Assembly: GCA_032718565.1 (NCBI GenBank)
Contig: JAVGVS010000023.1
Location: 4,181,548-4,245,547 of the forward strand
Origin: Distichodus sexfasciatus
Taxonomy: Eukaryota > Chordata > Actinopteri > Characiformes > Distichodontidae
DNA length: 64,000 nt
Reading direction: 5' to 3'
Below, piece after piece: positions 12,290 through 24,201 of this stretch. The position numbers were made by a program, and so were the translations under genes. The notes under the pieces were generated by a model. That model searched no databases. It was not told where the DNA came from and worked only from the letters and a program-made list of their open reading frames with translations. Numbering within the stretch: position 1 is the stretch's first letter; each line of letters starts with the position of its first letter.

Positions 12290-15200
12290 TTACTCATCCA
12301 TGGAATTGTTATTCTGACTGAATGTTGGTTGACTGTTTGTGGAAGATGAAGTGTCTGGCTCAAAGACCTCCCTGATTCGTGCTACACAGATGTCTGACGC
12401 CTCCTGCGTCTCTTTAGAGAGCTGTGACAAGCTGAGAAAGCCGTGTGGAAGGTCCTCTACCACTTTTAATGTCACAGGTTGTCCGATGCTCCTCAGCTTT
12501 TTGGCAAACATCACAGAATCATCTAGTAGGGCATCCAAAGCTGAAGCCTAGGGAAGATGATAATTAAAAGTGTCATGTAAACACCTTAAAAAGATGATGA
12601 GAAGCTGAAAGAACTCTGTCCATATTCTCTATAGTATAGTCTCATATTGCTATGACTACTAGTCTCTAAAACAACCTAATCACAGATTCTATTCAGAGCT
12701 CTTGTCATGTACTGTTATTATTTTTTGATTCTTTGATAATGGATGATTCCTTGACTGTCAACTATTTTAACTGTGGCCATTTTCACTCCCTGTTCATTTG
12801 GAACATTTGTTTCAACTTCTGGAGTGATTTCTTCTTAACTTCTTAAGTTTGATCAATTGTGAAAACAGCAATCAGAACTGAAGCCTGCACCAAAACAATC
12901 AATCTGAGACCATCAACTGGAGCAGTTAATTTGTGGTGAGAATGGGATCTGATCCAGTGTTCCAAATTGCTACGCATGATGGGGTTTTGTGGTTAATATT
13001 GTGGACTATGCTGTGTTTTGTAGCAAGGAGATGTTTACTGAAATCTAGTCGATGGTTATAAAGCTTAAAGTGCAAATGTTCTGCACAGTTTGCCACCATG
13101 TTGATTTAAAAGTGTTGGTCCACTTATATATTGCAGTGCAGATCAGAACAAAATGGGTAAATGGGTAAATGCAGAATATGTTTACACGTTGTGACAATAT
13201 ACAGTACTTGCTGATATTGAACCATGCAATCAAGCTACAGGTTTGAAAACACCCTTTAGACTTTGCACTTGTTTTACATTTTCAGTTTTTCAGGACTTAA
13301 TGAAGTCCTTCTTAAAATTCAATAAATCCAAGATTGAGGCACCTTAGAGATCACCAGGGGAAAAAGTTCCACAGAAAACCTGAAGGCCTATGTGTCGAAC
13401 TGAACTGAAACTAACCTGACACCTAATGCTTGCGATCCATGTGAGGTGGAAAACTCTAGTGTTCATTTACAGAGGGGAAAATCATACAAAGAACATCACT
13501 ACATCACTAGATTTCTTCTGCCTTACTAGAAGTGTTTCACTTTAAGCAGACGCTCTTATCAGAGCGACTTGCCTTTCCTAATTACAGGGAGTGTCTCCCT
13601 GGAGCAACTTAGGATTTTATGGTGCGGCTACCCTGAGGTAGGATTTAAACCCACAACCTCTTGGTCCAGCGAGTGGTCCCCAAGTGTGGTGGTTTTCTAG
13701 TGTAGTCTAGAGGTCTAGGTCTAGTTCTAGTGTGTTCTTCTACCACACTATAATCTCACAAGATATATTCTGCATCAAACTAAAGGTTGTCTATCTCACT
13801 ATATCCTCACCAACGATCTTCTACCGCATAAGAAACTTCACTAGATATCAACAAATCTCACTCAAAGCAGATGTCTATAAACCTCATTAGATACAGTATA
13901 TGTTCTACCCCCAAGATATTGTCTACCTTACTCAGTGTCTTCTGCCTCACAAGAACTAGGAAACTGAAACTGCATTTGTAACAAAGAATAAAAATCCTAC
14001 TGATCGTTTCTAGACCATGACAAGTCCCACATCAAGTCCTTACCACTAGATGAACTGGCGGCAGCCCCTTAAGTAGACTGTCAGGCGCAAGTAATGGAGA
14101 AACAAATGGGTTCTTCATGATGGGCGTACAGGGCGTCCGAATCTCCGCCAGGTTTCCAGAGCGCAGTGGCTCAAAGCCTTCTGGGAATTCCTCTGATGCT
14201 TCATCAGGAAAAGGCACCACATTTAGAGGCCTACCGACCGATGCTGTGGCTGATGGCGACGAGGCAGGAGTGCGATCGAATAATGACTGCAGCCAGCCTG
14301 AAGCTCCTTGTTTAATTTCCCCCAGCAAGATTGCAGTGTCTTGCCCCAGACTTCTCAGGGTGTCCAGCTGTTGCCTGGGCTGCACAGAGTCTCTGTCAGT
14401 ACCTGAGAAAGATCAAAGTCTAAAATTAATTACTGCAGACTGAGGCTGGAATGAAAACTTGTGTCCTTATCACATTTCATGCAACTGGTTTCTCACCTCT
14501 TTATTAGAAAATAGCAGTAAGAAAACAAATTTTAAGAAAACAGGAGGAAGACATATTAAATATATGCTCACATTAGAAGGTTCCCAACTCACAACATTTA
14601 CAAGTTATAATTTTGTGACTCACATTCTGTAAGCTTTATGAGTCTACATTATTTTGGTGATGTTTTTTAACAGCAATAATGTAGAAGTGCCTACCAGTAT
14701 AGGCATTAATGCACTTATAAAGCACACTCAGAGGTAGCAGAGGATCGATCAGAGTGAGAAGGCGTGAAGGCGAGGCATCTGTCGTCAACAGAGTCGCTGG
14801 ATATGCTGCCATGATTCCGTCCGGGATTCGCACTCCATGAGACATGGCCTTCATGGAGACGGTGATGCACAGGTTCCCACCGGCGCTGTCTCCAGCCAGA
14901 CACACACGGCTTGCTGTTGAGCCTGAGGTTACATTGGGGCGGCCACGGTTATTCAGCTATAATTTTAGGAACGTAAAGTCAATATACAGTGGGTATGTCC
15001 AGCACTAACCCAGCAGGTGGCAATTCTTTAGTGCCCAGCAATAGGCGTAGAAGCATTCCTCCAAGGCCCGGGGAAAGGGGGCTTCAGGAGCCAGTGAGTA
15101 ATCCACGGAGAGGATTGGCACGTTCAAATCCCTGGACCATTTCTTCAGATAACTCTGGAAAGGTACAGGAGTGGTATTGGAACAAATGTTGAGGACTAAT

Positions 15201-18200
15201 AGTTTGTATTAGGATATGTGTGGCTACCAGGATTGCAAATATGTTATATTCAAGGGACCTGTCTATGGAAATAAAAAAGGGTTTCACAGGATCATGGTAG
15301 ACAGTATGTTATTCGGATGAACGTTTTATTGGGGTGAAAAGTGGGACTGACTTAACAAGGCCTCAAGAGAAGTCTGGAATTTTATTTTATTATGGGGGGG
15401 CCCATGGAGACTGCTTGTATACCAGTGTTGTAGTACTCGAGTCCGGTCTTGGTCTCAAGGTCTTGAGTTTTTGAAAGTCTCAGTCTTGTCTTGGACCTAG
15501 CCGTATTTGTACTCGGTCTAGTCATTGACTCGGACAAAGAGGACTTTATTTTATTCCGAGACCACAACTCTGAGAATATTGCTATTAAAACTCTTTGAGA
15601 CCAACGCAGACATTTGCACTGTTTATTAATTTGTGTTTTATTGACCCTGAATCCCTTTAGCTTACAACGTACCGTCAGACTCACAAGACTTTGAACTTAC
15701 CGGACATTATATTCATTCATTCTTGACTCGGTCTCGCCCCACGCTGGCAAGTCGCTCTCGGCCCTTAAAAGTCTTGGTCTTGTCTCGGTCTCGACACAGT
15801 CTGGTCTTTGGTCTTGTCTTGGTCTTGGTTTAGGTGGTCTTGATTCCAACTCTAGTGTATAGGGCCCAGAATTTGGCACTACGACCCTGGTCATTTGTTA
15901 CAATGACTGCGGTGTAGGGATGCACCGATACCACTTTTTTACAAACCGATACGAGTGCGAGTATTTTTAGTTGTGTACTTGCCGATACCGAGTACTGATA
16001 CCAATACTTCTTAGATTCTTAGATGTTAATTAATTGGGAGGCAGATTTTATTTTTGCAGATTATAATAAGGCTATAATAAGGCTAAATATCAAATCATTA
16101 ACACAAGGCTATTCCACGGCAAAAATAAACAGATCTTTCTGGTTGTAACAAAAAAGTGAACAGATAAATGAAATGAAATGTACTGCATAGTTAACACAGG
16201 CAACTTAAAAGTCAGCAAAACTTACTCTGTTGACAAATTCAGGGCTCCAGACAAAAGAAAGAAATTAGGAGCCTGGCTTATATTTACATTATGACTAACA
16301 CTTCCTCAATTTTGATTGGCTAGCAAGAGAGAAGTGATATTGATGAGCAAAGCGCTGATCTAGAAGTTGAATGGATTTCAACTTAAAGCACTCGGAGCGC
16401 TGCGGTAAAAAAAAAAAAACATGTCCACCAAATGCTTTTTTTTGCACTGAGAGTGGATCAAAACCTCACTTCCAAAGCACTTTCTCGGCGCTTGTTGTTG
16501 CTAAGTTACAAAAAGTGTCGGGAACTTCAGCATTCGGTCCTAAACACTGTAGCATCTTCTTTTGAGTTCGGAAGTTTAGATGCCGCTATTCGGCTTCATT
16601 GTAACGCGGTCTTCTTGTACTGTCTATGGCTACAGCAGGATTTTTATCTTTATTTATTTATTTTCCCCACAGGGGACGTAGTCACGACGGCCACCTTAAC
16701 TATAAAGCGTTGCGGGAAACGCTGGGGCTGAGACTATCTGCGCATAATTAAAAGCCGTTTCTTGCTTCTTTAAAAAAAAAAATTCCCTTGGATTGAGAGA
16801 GACGGTTGCCATTGGTGACTGGAAAGAACAAACTAGTTGGGAAAAAAAATCCAGTCGCACTGGCAAACATTGTAGTCGCCATCTAGAGCCCTGGATTTCA
16901 CACGAGCTTGTGGGCAGGACCTCTGAACCTAAGTTTCTGGATGGTTGTCTCCCCGTAGACATTGAAGTCAGGTAGGATAACAAATTACATCCGCCGACTA
17001 CGACGTTTGTTGTAGTGAAATACCATTGAGTGGTATCTGCAATTTATTTACGAGTACAAGTATATTAATGAAGTATCGGCCCGATACCCGATACTGGTAT
17101 TGGTATCGGTGCAACCTTACTGCGGTGCAAAATTAACATCTGGTGTCATTACATTAAAATCATTTCCACATTTTTTGTAAACTGGATATTTACATGTATG
17201 CTATTTAGCAGACACTCATTCAGAGTGACTCCCATTTCCTAATTACAGGGTTTCCATGCAGCAACTTGGGGTCAAGGGTCTTGCTCAGGGGCCGAGTGGT
17301 AGTAATGTTGGAGGTAGAATGTGGATGTCCAACCACTAGACCAGCAACACCCCATAACAGATCTCAGTCCTTGAAGACAACCCCAGGATCATTATTTGAA
17401 CCATTCATTTTCCTATCATGCAATAACTATAAAATTGGCAGCGGTGGTGCAGTGGTCTGAGTCTATGAAATCCTGTTTTGAAAACCATGAGTTCGTTTGA
17501 ATCCCACGAAAGCCTAAAAATCACTTTGGGCTCTTGGGCAAAGACCCAGAACTCCAGGGTGCCCCTGCAAGACTGTCCCTGCTAAATGCTGTAAATACAA
17601 CTGTGATGCAACTGTTTTCTGCCGCAACCCAAGTTGAATGTCAATTCCCTGCTGCAAAGATACAATTATGGAAACAACCCTACTTCATGAGATTTGGATG
17701 TCTGGGCGACAAATCCTCCCCCGTGGAAGTGGATGAGGAGCCATGGTGAGAGTGGAGACCTCTGGGTTCTGAAGCCCACAGGGGAGAGAGAGGAGAGATG
17801 AGATCCGTCAGGTCGAGAGAAAGCCAGGAGCTCTGCACTGTCCTACAACAAAAATTATGAGTTTTCAGTCTTATAACAGGTTCTCGAAGATGGGTGTCCT
17901 TGAAAAAAGAATTCTTGTCTAAACATCATTAGCATTAAGTAGAATTTTGAATATTAATATTAACTAAATTGCAGTTGGACATCTTCTAGTTGTAACATCC
18001 ACTGTAATCTAACATCTTGGTGTCAATTTGTCAAAAGCGCTGTAAGTTCCTCCCTTCAAGCACCCTTAAATTTGGAATGGAAAGTCAAAAAGAGAGCTTC
18101 TAGGTACCATAACGATCTCTTGCCAAATATAATTTCACAAGCCCTTTTTTGTGTGTTTCCCGACCTTTCTGCTCAGTCTTTAGTAATGGAACTATCCCAA

Positions 18201-20796
18201 ACAGGACATCTAATAAGTCGGGACTACAGAGACCCGGTAACATGAGGTCCACCCAACAATTCTGTGTGAATAACTGCTATGTCTTAAAACCCACCTGTCC
18301 CTCACGGAGACAACGGGAGATGAGGCGCATTTGAACTGGCCCTGGCCCCCAGTGGGCAACAGGAGGGGACACTGCGACAGACAAATTTGGGTCAGAAGCC
18401 AGCGGCAAAATCAGCGGCTCACCAGGAATGTCAAGGGTCAGATTGACCTGCGCAGTGTAAGACGTGATGCTCGCTAAACCCTGGAGACAGAAGACAGAAA
18501 CCGCAAACAGGAATAAAGAAAAGTTATAAGCAAAAAGTGTAGCTGCTAAAATTCTCTGACCAAATGATGTCAAAGAAGACTATTGATTCCCACATACAAA
18601 ACAGACAAAAATATCAACCGACCGATATCAGCTCTGTCTCTGTGATGTTCCAAAAGGTTTTCCAGAACTGCATGTCCAGGTTCTGAGTGATGCGCTCAAA
18701 CTCCTCGCCCCTCAACTCTGGGTCCACCATGTACTTCCCAGATTTGAAGAAAGAGACAGCAGCCCTCCCTATAAAAAGAAAGAGGTCTGGTGTCTGCTCC
18801 TCAATATCTTTCACTGGTATACAGATGAGGCAAGTGATTTCTACCTAATTTAGTCTGCTGTTTCTTGTAGTTCTCTCCAAAGGACACCACACTGATGACG
18901 ACTGTCTGCAGGAAAGGCCTCAGAGAGGGAGAGAACTGGGAAGAGGAAGGTCAAGGACTCCTTTTAATAGCTAGTGAAACTCACAAATATTTAAATATAG
19001 TTTACTGATGCAGTGTTGTTACAGCTGTAGTAGAAAACAGTAGAACAGAATATATTAGACAAAAGGAATATTAATGCATTCATTCGTTCATTATCTGAAC
19101 CGCCTAATCCCAACTGGGGTCGCGAGGGGACCGGAGTCTATCCTGGGAACTACGGGCGCAAGGCAGGAACCAACCCTGGGCAGGCGCCAACACACCGCGG
19201 GGCACACACACTCACGCAATAGCACTCACATTCACACTTTACAGGGTCAATTTAGAGTTGCCAATTAACCTATATTGCATGCTTTTGGACTGTGGGAGGA
19301 AACCCAGGACCTTCCCGCTAACCACTGTGCCACTGTGCCGCCCACAAAAGAAATATGAATAAAAAGAAAAGAAAAGACTAAAAAAATTATTACATCAGAA
19401 TAGATAAAAAGAATATCTAATAAGAGGTGTTAATAAGAATCACACACAGTCCAACTAAGGTGAGCATTAACAAAGAAACACACTTTCACATTCACACAAG
19501 TACACAAACCATTCTCACCTGAAACCCCAGGCAGCGGCCATAGAAGCAGGCTTTGTGCATGGAGGTGTACTCCTTCACAAACCTCTTGCTGAGACCCTCG
19601 TCCTGCGAGTAGAGCTGCCCGTGCTCATTGTCATTAAGCAGTCGCTGGGCAAGGTAGAGCAGTGCCCGAAGCTGGCACAGGGCCGTGCAGTACGCCTCCA
19701 TCTCACAGGCATTGTGCTCCATCCGGAAAAACACCCCCCCACAGTTTGAGGTGATATAGCGGCCCTTGTGGATGATGTAAAGAATGCAGCAGTGAACCAC
19801 CTGTAACAAAAATGACTTAAATGACTCGTTTTGCAATCTGAAAACATGTCAACATCAATATTTTAAACTGATGCATAATTTTATCATGAGTTTTACATTT
19901 TGATTTCTAAAAATAATTTTAGCAAGTATTATTCCCTCAATATCCGGCGCCAGCTATTGCTCAGCTCTAGCCAAAGCAACAGCCACAGAAAATCATGATT
20001 GCTGCATTTTGTTTTGGCTCCATACCCACTGAAGTATCAGAAAGCCAAAGGTTTTGTTCATTGTGCAAAGTTTCACTGGCCATAGCAGGAGCCTCGCTAA
20101 ATACAGGCTGCTGGAAAGAAAACATACAGGTGCTATTCTGAAGTATGGACCGCTAGCAAGACAAAATCATCTGAAATTAAAAATATTTTAATATTGTTTG
20201 TCCTTGTATCTGCTTTATAAAGCCAAAAATGTGGTTAAATGTTACATTAAATTTCCATTAAATAAGTGTTGACTGTAGACTGTTAAAATAACTGACTGAC
20301 AGTGCCTGTGTGTATTCTTACACATGGAACTTGCTGAGATGCTATTTAATTTTTTTATTTTTCCAAGTATTAATACTTTCAGAAAATCTATTTGTGTAGT
20401 AAAAATAACAGGTAACATTTGAATGAACAATCAGTATAATTAAAGGTTTAAGTTAAGGGAACATAGATGCTAAAGCTGTAAACAGAAGTAATCAATACAA
20501 CAGTCAAAATGGGCAGTCCCTATGACACAATCATCGCCCCACCAATCTGAACGTACCTTGACTAAGGTACGGTAGCCGTTCCCCTGCGTTTCTGCATCAA
20601 AATCAAAGTGGTGGTAGACGACAGAAAAGCCAGCTACCAGCGCCTTCAGAGCATGGCCATGTTCCCGAATTTGCCCCATCGTCACCAACAGTCGGGCGCT
20701 GGCCTCGTTTTGCATCAAATTCTCATTCCCGGAGACAGCAGAGATGGTGTCTGCACAAACACTCTCCAAGGTAGTGAACACTACCCTATGATCCAT
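12290..20796 (-). CDS. lipe: lipe, hormone-sensitive lipase, complete coding region
   Basis: Hormone-sensitive lipase hydrolyses diacylglycerol and cholesteryl/retinyl esters at the lipid-droplet surface. Ten phase-consistent exons: 20796-20557, 19800-19519, 18935-18845, 18768-18623, 18480-18295, 17842-17684, 15154-15010, 14922-14695, 14402-14044, 12547-12290; total 2094 nt, 697 aa. The HSL N-terminal domain spans roughly residues 1-315 (FYGRCLGFQ and PELRGEEFERITQNLD are family hallmarks). The alpha/beta-hydrolase part has oxyanion motif HFHGGG (355-358), nucleophile Ser429 in GDSAGG, Asp617 in LDALLDDS and His647 in DLPHGF. The start at 20796 (MDHRVVF) corresponds to the short adipose isoform; a splice acceptor lies just upstream, so a 5' non-coding exon is likely. 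The regulatory loop in exon 9 is short and lacks the RRSVS phosphosite segment of mammals. Several transposable elements sit in its introns. Confidence 0.95.
13546..13680 (+). repeat. Dispersed repeat with TTTCCTAATTACAGGG core (copy in lipe intron)
   Basis: AAGCAGACGCTCTTATCAGA, CTTTCCTAATTACAGGG and TCCCTGGAGCAACTTAGG form the recognisable core of a common fish interspersed repeat. Other copies in this window: 17196-17349, 42618-42772, 47879-47984, 57290-57362 (plus) and 49368-49475 (reversed). Confidence 0.65.
15421..15856. mobile_element. Probable hAT-type MITE (GTCTTGGTCTC-rich) in a lipe intron
   Basis: Left end near CAGTGTTGTAGTACTCGAGT; right end near TTGATTCCAACTCTAG, a degenerate inverse. 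The interior is full of GGTCTTGGTCTC/TCTTGTCTTGG repeats in both orientations. Flanks share TGTATA, a possible decayed duplication. It is adjacent to the next hAT-type element. Confidence 0.55.
15915..17119. mobile_element. Non-autonomous hAT-type element in a lipe intron
   Basis: Left end TAGGGATGCACCGATACC; right end GGTATCGGTGCAACCTTA, its imperfect inverse. Identical 8-bp duplications CTGCGGTG lie at 15907-15914 and 17120-17127. About 1.2 kb, in the intron between lipe exons 17684-17842 and 15010-15154. No long transposase frame was recognised. Confidence 0.87.
17196..17349 (+). repeat. Dispersed AATTACAGGG repeat, copy
   Basis: ATTTAGCAGACACTCATTCA, CCTAATTACAGGG, and GTCAAGGGTCTTGCTCAGGG followed by a degenerate B-box-like end. 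It lies directly downstream of the hAT-type element ending at 17119. Confidence 0.6.
17437..17603 (+). repeat. tRNA-derived SINE, third family, in a lipe intron
   Basis: Head with A-box-like GGTGGTGCAGTGGTCTGAGT and B-box-like GAGTTCGTTTGAATCCC, body with CTCTTGGGCAAAGACCC and an end in GCTGTAAATAC. It lies 80 bp from the splice donor of the lipe exon at 17684-17842. Confidence 0.7.
19078..19344 (-). repeat. SINE copy (GGCGGCACGGTGGC family), internally deleted
   Basis: Reverse-oriented relative of the element at 3546: (CATT)n tail at its left, AACCGCCTAATCCCAACTGG body, GGACTGTGGGAGGAAACCC, then the head CCACTGTGCCACTGTGCCGC. The segment between the head and the GTTTGCATG body is missing. 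Located in the lipe intron between exons 18845-18935 and 19519-19800. Confidence 0.8.
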
Positions 20797-22617
20797 ATTT
20801 TGGTGACTGGATGGGAAAAAGAGGGGCAGAAAATGGAGAAAATATGTGTCATCTGGTGCACAAAGACAGACAACACACAAATCCCAAAGCTTAGCAAAAA
20901 AAAGCCAGCACTCACTCCTCTGACAAAACAAAGAAGTGAGTGTAATCCATTGTGTTTGAGAAGACAGAGACTTACAAAGGCTTCTATGGTCAACCGTGTA
21001 CAGAGTCACAACAGAATCTGTAACTGTTTCCAATTTGGAGAAACACGAGAGCCTCTGAATTTGGTTTTAATGTCGTTTGGAGGATAAAACTGTAACAGTT
21101 CTTCGTAGAACGTTTAATTTATCTCAGCATAGCTAGTACTGGAACTCATGATCTTTTTCTTAGATAATGTCTTATGTAGGAATCTGACACGCATGACATT
21201 TAAACCGGCGGGGGATCGAAGCTTCGGCGTAACCTTTGGCTGGGTCGGACAGTACGTTACGCTCTTGTTCTCTATCAGTTACATGGGCTACATTCTTAAT
21301 TTGCAAAGCTTCTCTTATCACAGCCAAAGCCACAATCATGCCTTCTGGAGAACTGGAGAGTTTTTCTTGTGAAAGCGATTAATGCATTATTCATGCATCT
21401 TTAATTCTGCATGTAATGATTATAAACATCTCTTTCTAGGAATCTGGCCGGGCAATCTAGCAGTGTTTCAGATGTCGGCCATTTTTTAAATTAGCTTCAC
21501 ATTTCACACATATTTTCATCCAAATATTCACCGTTTTATATAGAATCTGAGAAACAGTACTTTAGTAGTGTACTTAAATATTATGCACTCTGATTATGTT
21601 TAATATTGGCAACTTTCACTCAGTACTTGACTACAATTCTAAGTCATTTTACTCCAGTACTTTTCCAGCAACAATCAGCATCCTAATTTTGTATGAAGTA
21701 ACAGGGGAAAAAATACATTTTCTTTTGGAGACAATTACCAAAGTAAACATGTAATAGTGTGCAGGCTTTTTGCTTAACTGAATATACAAAATTTTAAACT
21801 TTGAATTTACACAATACACCCAGGTTATTCAGCTTTGGTCAGGCCCTCATAATTTTTGGAACTTAAGTAATTTGATAACTGGTATCAAATTCTGAAAACA
21901 AAGTGATTCAGATATCCAGAGCACTGATATACACCCTATCTGAATAAGAACACCTGCTAAATGAAGTAACTGTAAATGTAAGCAAATGAAAGCACTCAAT
22001 GTTAAGTTTTTAATTAAATATTTCTTGTGATGGCTAACCTTCACTAATACCAGCAAATCATTATAGTGCTAATGTCAGGTACTTTAGTACTCAAGTAGCA
22101 TTCTAACGGTAACTTTGAACTTCCACTGGAGCTGCTTTTTAAATATTCTTTACATTTACTTCAAATATTTATACCACAATATTAACCATTTAGATGTCAA
22201 ATAACCTCGACGATTTGCACAGGAGACCATGATGAGGGAAAAAACTAACAGAATAACGAGACTGATGCAGAGAGCTGAGCTTTTAAGCTTGCTACGATTG
22301 ACTACTATTTTTCTATTTTATTTAGCAGCATTATTGTAAAATAATCACGTTATGCCCTGAGTATGAAATTCGACAGAGCACACGCATCAATATTTTCTCA
22401 TAAGTTATCTCTTTTTTTAGAGATCATGTCTTATTTTTCGTATCTGGGCAATACATCATTAACATCACGGACACTTCCGATTTCACTTTTAGCACGGAAT
22501 GGCACGAATAGAAAGATCGGGACAATAGATTTATCAGTGTCCGTGTCTTGAGACGCAGTCTCGGACATTTGCAGCTCCGCCGTCGGGGAAATGGTTTTTG
22601 TTTTGTTTTGTTTTTTA

Positions 22618-22742
22618 AGTCACGACGTCGAAAAAACTCGTTATATCAAGATGGGAGAAAAGTAACTCGTGATCTCGAGATGACAAAAAGTCGTTTCTCG
22701 AGACCACGAGGGAGGAAAAGTGATCACGACATAACGAGAAAA
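22618..22742. repeat. Palindromic fragment with CTCGTTAT/ATAACGAG motifs
   Basis: AAAAACTCGTTATATCAAG and GTAACTCGTGATCTCGAGAT are mirrored by TTTCTCGAGACCACGAGG and ACATAACGAGAAAA. Looks like a short DNA-element relic next to the promoter-like zone. Confidence 0.45.
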
Positions 22743-22846
22743 AATAAATAACACTGACCCGTGTTCTCTATCAACTAAATGAGTAAATATAACCACATTT
22801 AAGCCTTGGGTACATGCTACATGCAAATTAAGTAACCCTCTGTCGA

Positions 22847-22860
22847 CCAGCAGGGTGCGC
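22847..22860 (+). promoter_or_regulatory. CTCF-like core motif 1
   Basis: CCAGCAGGGTGCGC differs at one position from the core consensus CCASYAGRKGGCRS. It is preceded by TGTCGA, and the second copy 79 bp downstream is preceded by ATCGA. Confidence 0.4.
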
Positions 22861-22925
22861 TTCAATAAACGCTTTTAATTCAAAAGTTCCAGCATATCTT
22901 CGAAATCGCGAAGTACCTCTATCGA

Positions 22926-22939
22926 CCAGCAGGGCGCGC
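22926..22939 (+). promoter_or_regulatory. CTCF-like core motif 2
   Basis: CCAGCAGGGCGCGC, one mismatch to the CTCF core consensus, same strand as the copy at 22847. The flank CTATCGA resembles the CTGTCGA flank of copy 1, which suggests a small local duplication. Confidence 0.4.
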
Positions 22940-23638
22940 TCCGGTGACGCAGACCCACTACTGGTTTAAGATCAAATATGTGCGAAAACTCCTGCGCTGA
23001 GTTAAACGGAATCCCCCCGCCCTCCCTCCGGTTTTTATCACGCACTACTTCACTGCAAATGTGACGAAAGCAGAAAGGACGAAATAAGCCCCGTAATAAC
23101 TCAGCGGAGGAAGGAAGGAAGCGCGGGGTGTCTTAAACGTTCTCTTTTTTTCTAGACGCTGTCACTTGCTTACCTGCTGTCAAACGAACGAACTTCGAGC
23201 TTGTTTCCAAGTTGCTATAACAAGGAAGTCGAGTTCGAGTCGGCAGGCGAAAGAAGAAGGAATCTGCGTCTTTAGCTTTACGGCTTTTTTTTTTGGCAAC
23301 TCTAAAATATGTATATATTTTGCGGGGAGAAAAGCGGCGGCCGTATCGTCTTCCGCGGCTGTCGATACCACAAGCGCCCCGTAGCATCCTGGGTATAAGA
23401 GTCCCGTCAGGCGGTGTGGTCTATCGACCCTCTGATAAGGGAATCCAGTAACACTGATATGTTACAACAAAACATTTCACAGACACTAAGCACGCAAGTG
23501 GTGTCGTAATGTGAACAAGAAGAGTTTCACCTGATGGTTTTTAGCTGCTTAGAGACATTACAGCTGCGTTTGATCGCGGATACTGTAAAACTTCCTGGTT
23601 TGGTTAGTTTAAGGAAGATCCCAGTTTCCAGTATGTTA

Positions 23639-23640
<2 letters not shown>

Positions 23641-23672
<32 letters not shown>
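23641..23672. repeat. (GT)n microsatellite
   Basis: Perfect GT run between the promoter-like zone and the hinfp-like exon. Confidence 0.9.
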
Positions 23673-23964
23673 CAGCACCTTAAAATACTCATGTGTGTAC
23701 TGTAAGGCAATTGGAATTTCATCTCTTTTTTGATTTCCTTGTTATTTCTTTCCTTTGCATTTAGAGTGAGATTCAAAAAGGGGGGAAGGAGGAAGTATCA
23801 ACATTCCACTTGTTATTTATGCTATTTAAACAGTCAGAATTACCTAACTGGCACCTGTGAATCTAAATTAGCCTTGACCAAAATGCATCTTTAATGGTTT
23901 TATTTGATTGTTATGGCATACAGCTTCCTAAAAAGTTACTGTAACAATAACTTCAAAGGCATAA

Positions 23965-24034
23965 CTCTTCTTCTTCTTCTTCTTCTTCTTCTTCTTCTTC
24001 TTCTTCTTCTTCTTCATCATCATCTTCATCTTCT
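23965..24034. repeat. (CTT)n trinucleotide microsatellite
   Basis: A run of about 16 CTT units ending in CATCATCATCTTCATCTTC, 170 bp upstream of the hinfp-like exon. It creates an artificial poly-Leu frame. Confidence 0.9.
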
Positions 24035-24201
24035 TTCTCTTTTCGCCACAGCGAATCATCTGTCTCCATTTAGTCCTAACGTCTGAGTTTGTTTTCGACA
24101 TCTAATCTACTTGGTTCTCGAACCACGTTTGCTTGTTACTGTGAACTGCTACCATTAGGCCTGCCACATGACGATGAATCATTTTGTGCGTTTCTTTCTA
24201 G

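Larger units (their letters stand above)
22780..23440. promoter_or_regulatory. GC-rich promoter-like zone between lipe and the hinfp-like exon
   Basis: Base composition changes from AT-rich to GC/CpG-richer at about 22,900-23,440. The zone holds a perfect octamer ATGCAAAT at 22821-22828, two same-orientation CTCF-like cores at 22847-22860 and 22926-22939, and near 23385-23396, on the minus strand, ACCCAGGATGC, close to the ZNF143/THAP11 element. It lies 0.8 kb upstream of the plus-strand hinfp-like exon and about 2.1 kb upstream of the lipe start codon, so it may serve one or both. No transcription start can be proven from sequence. Confidence 0.45.

Noticed and set aside
14117..14443. 108-codon open frame on the plus strand
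   Set aside because: Shadow of lipe exon 14402-14044, which has clear family motifs on the minus strand.
20797..21033. N-terminal extension of lipe (open frame upstream of MDHRVVF)
   Set aside because: The frame is open but a splice acceptor precedes the ATG at 20796, and the extra residues do not resemble any LIPE N-terminus.
20608..21087. 159-codon open frame on the plus strand
   Set aside because: It is antisense to the first lipe coding exon (20796-20557) and its product has no recognisable domain.
23904..24086. Open frame with a poly-Leu run
   Set aside because: Produced by the (CTT)n microsatellite.
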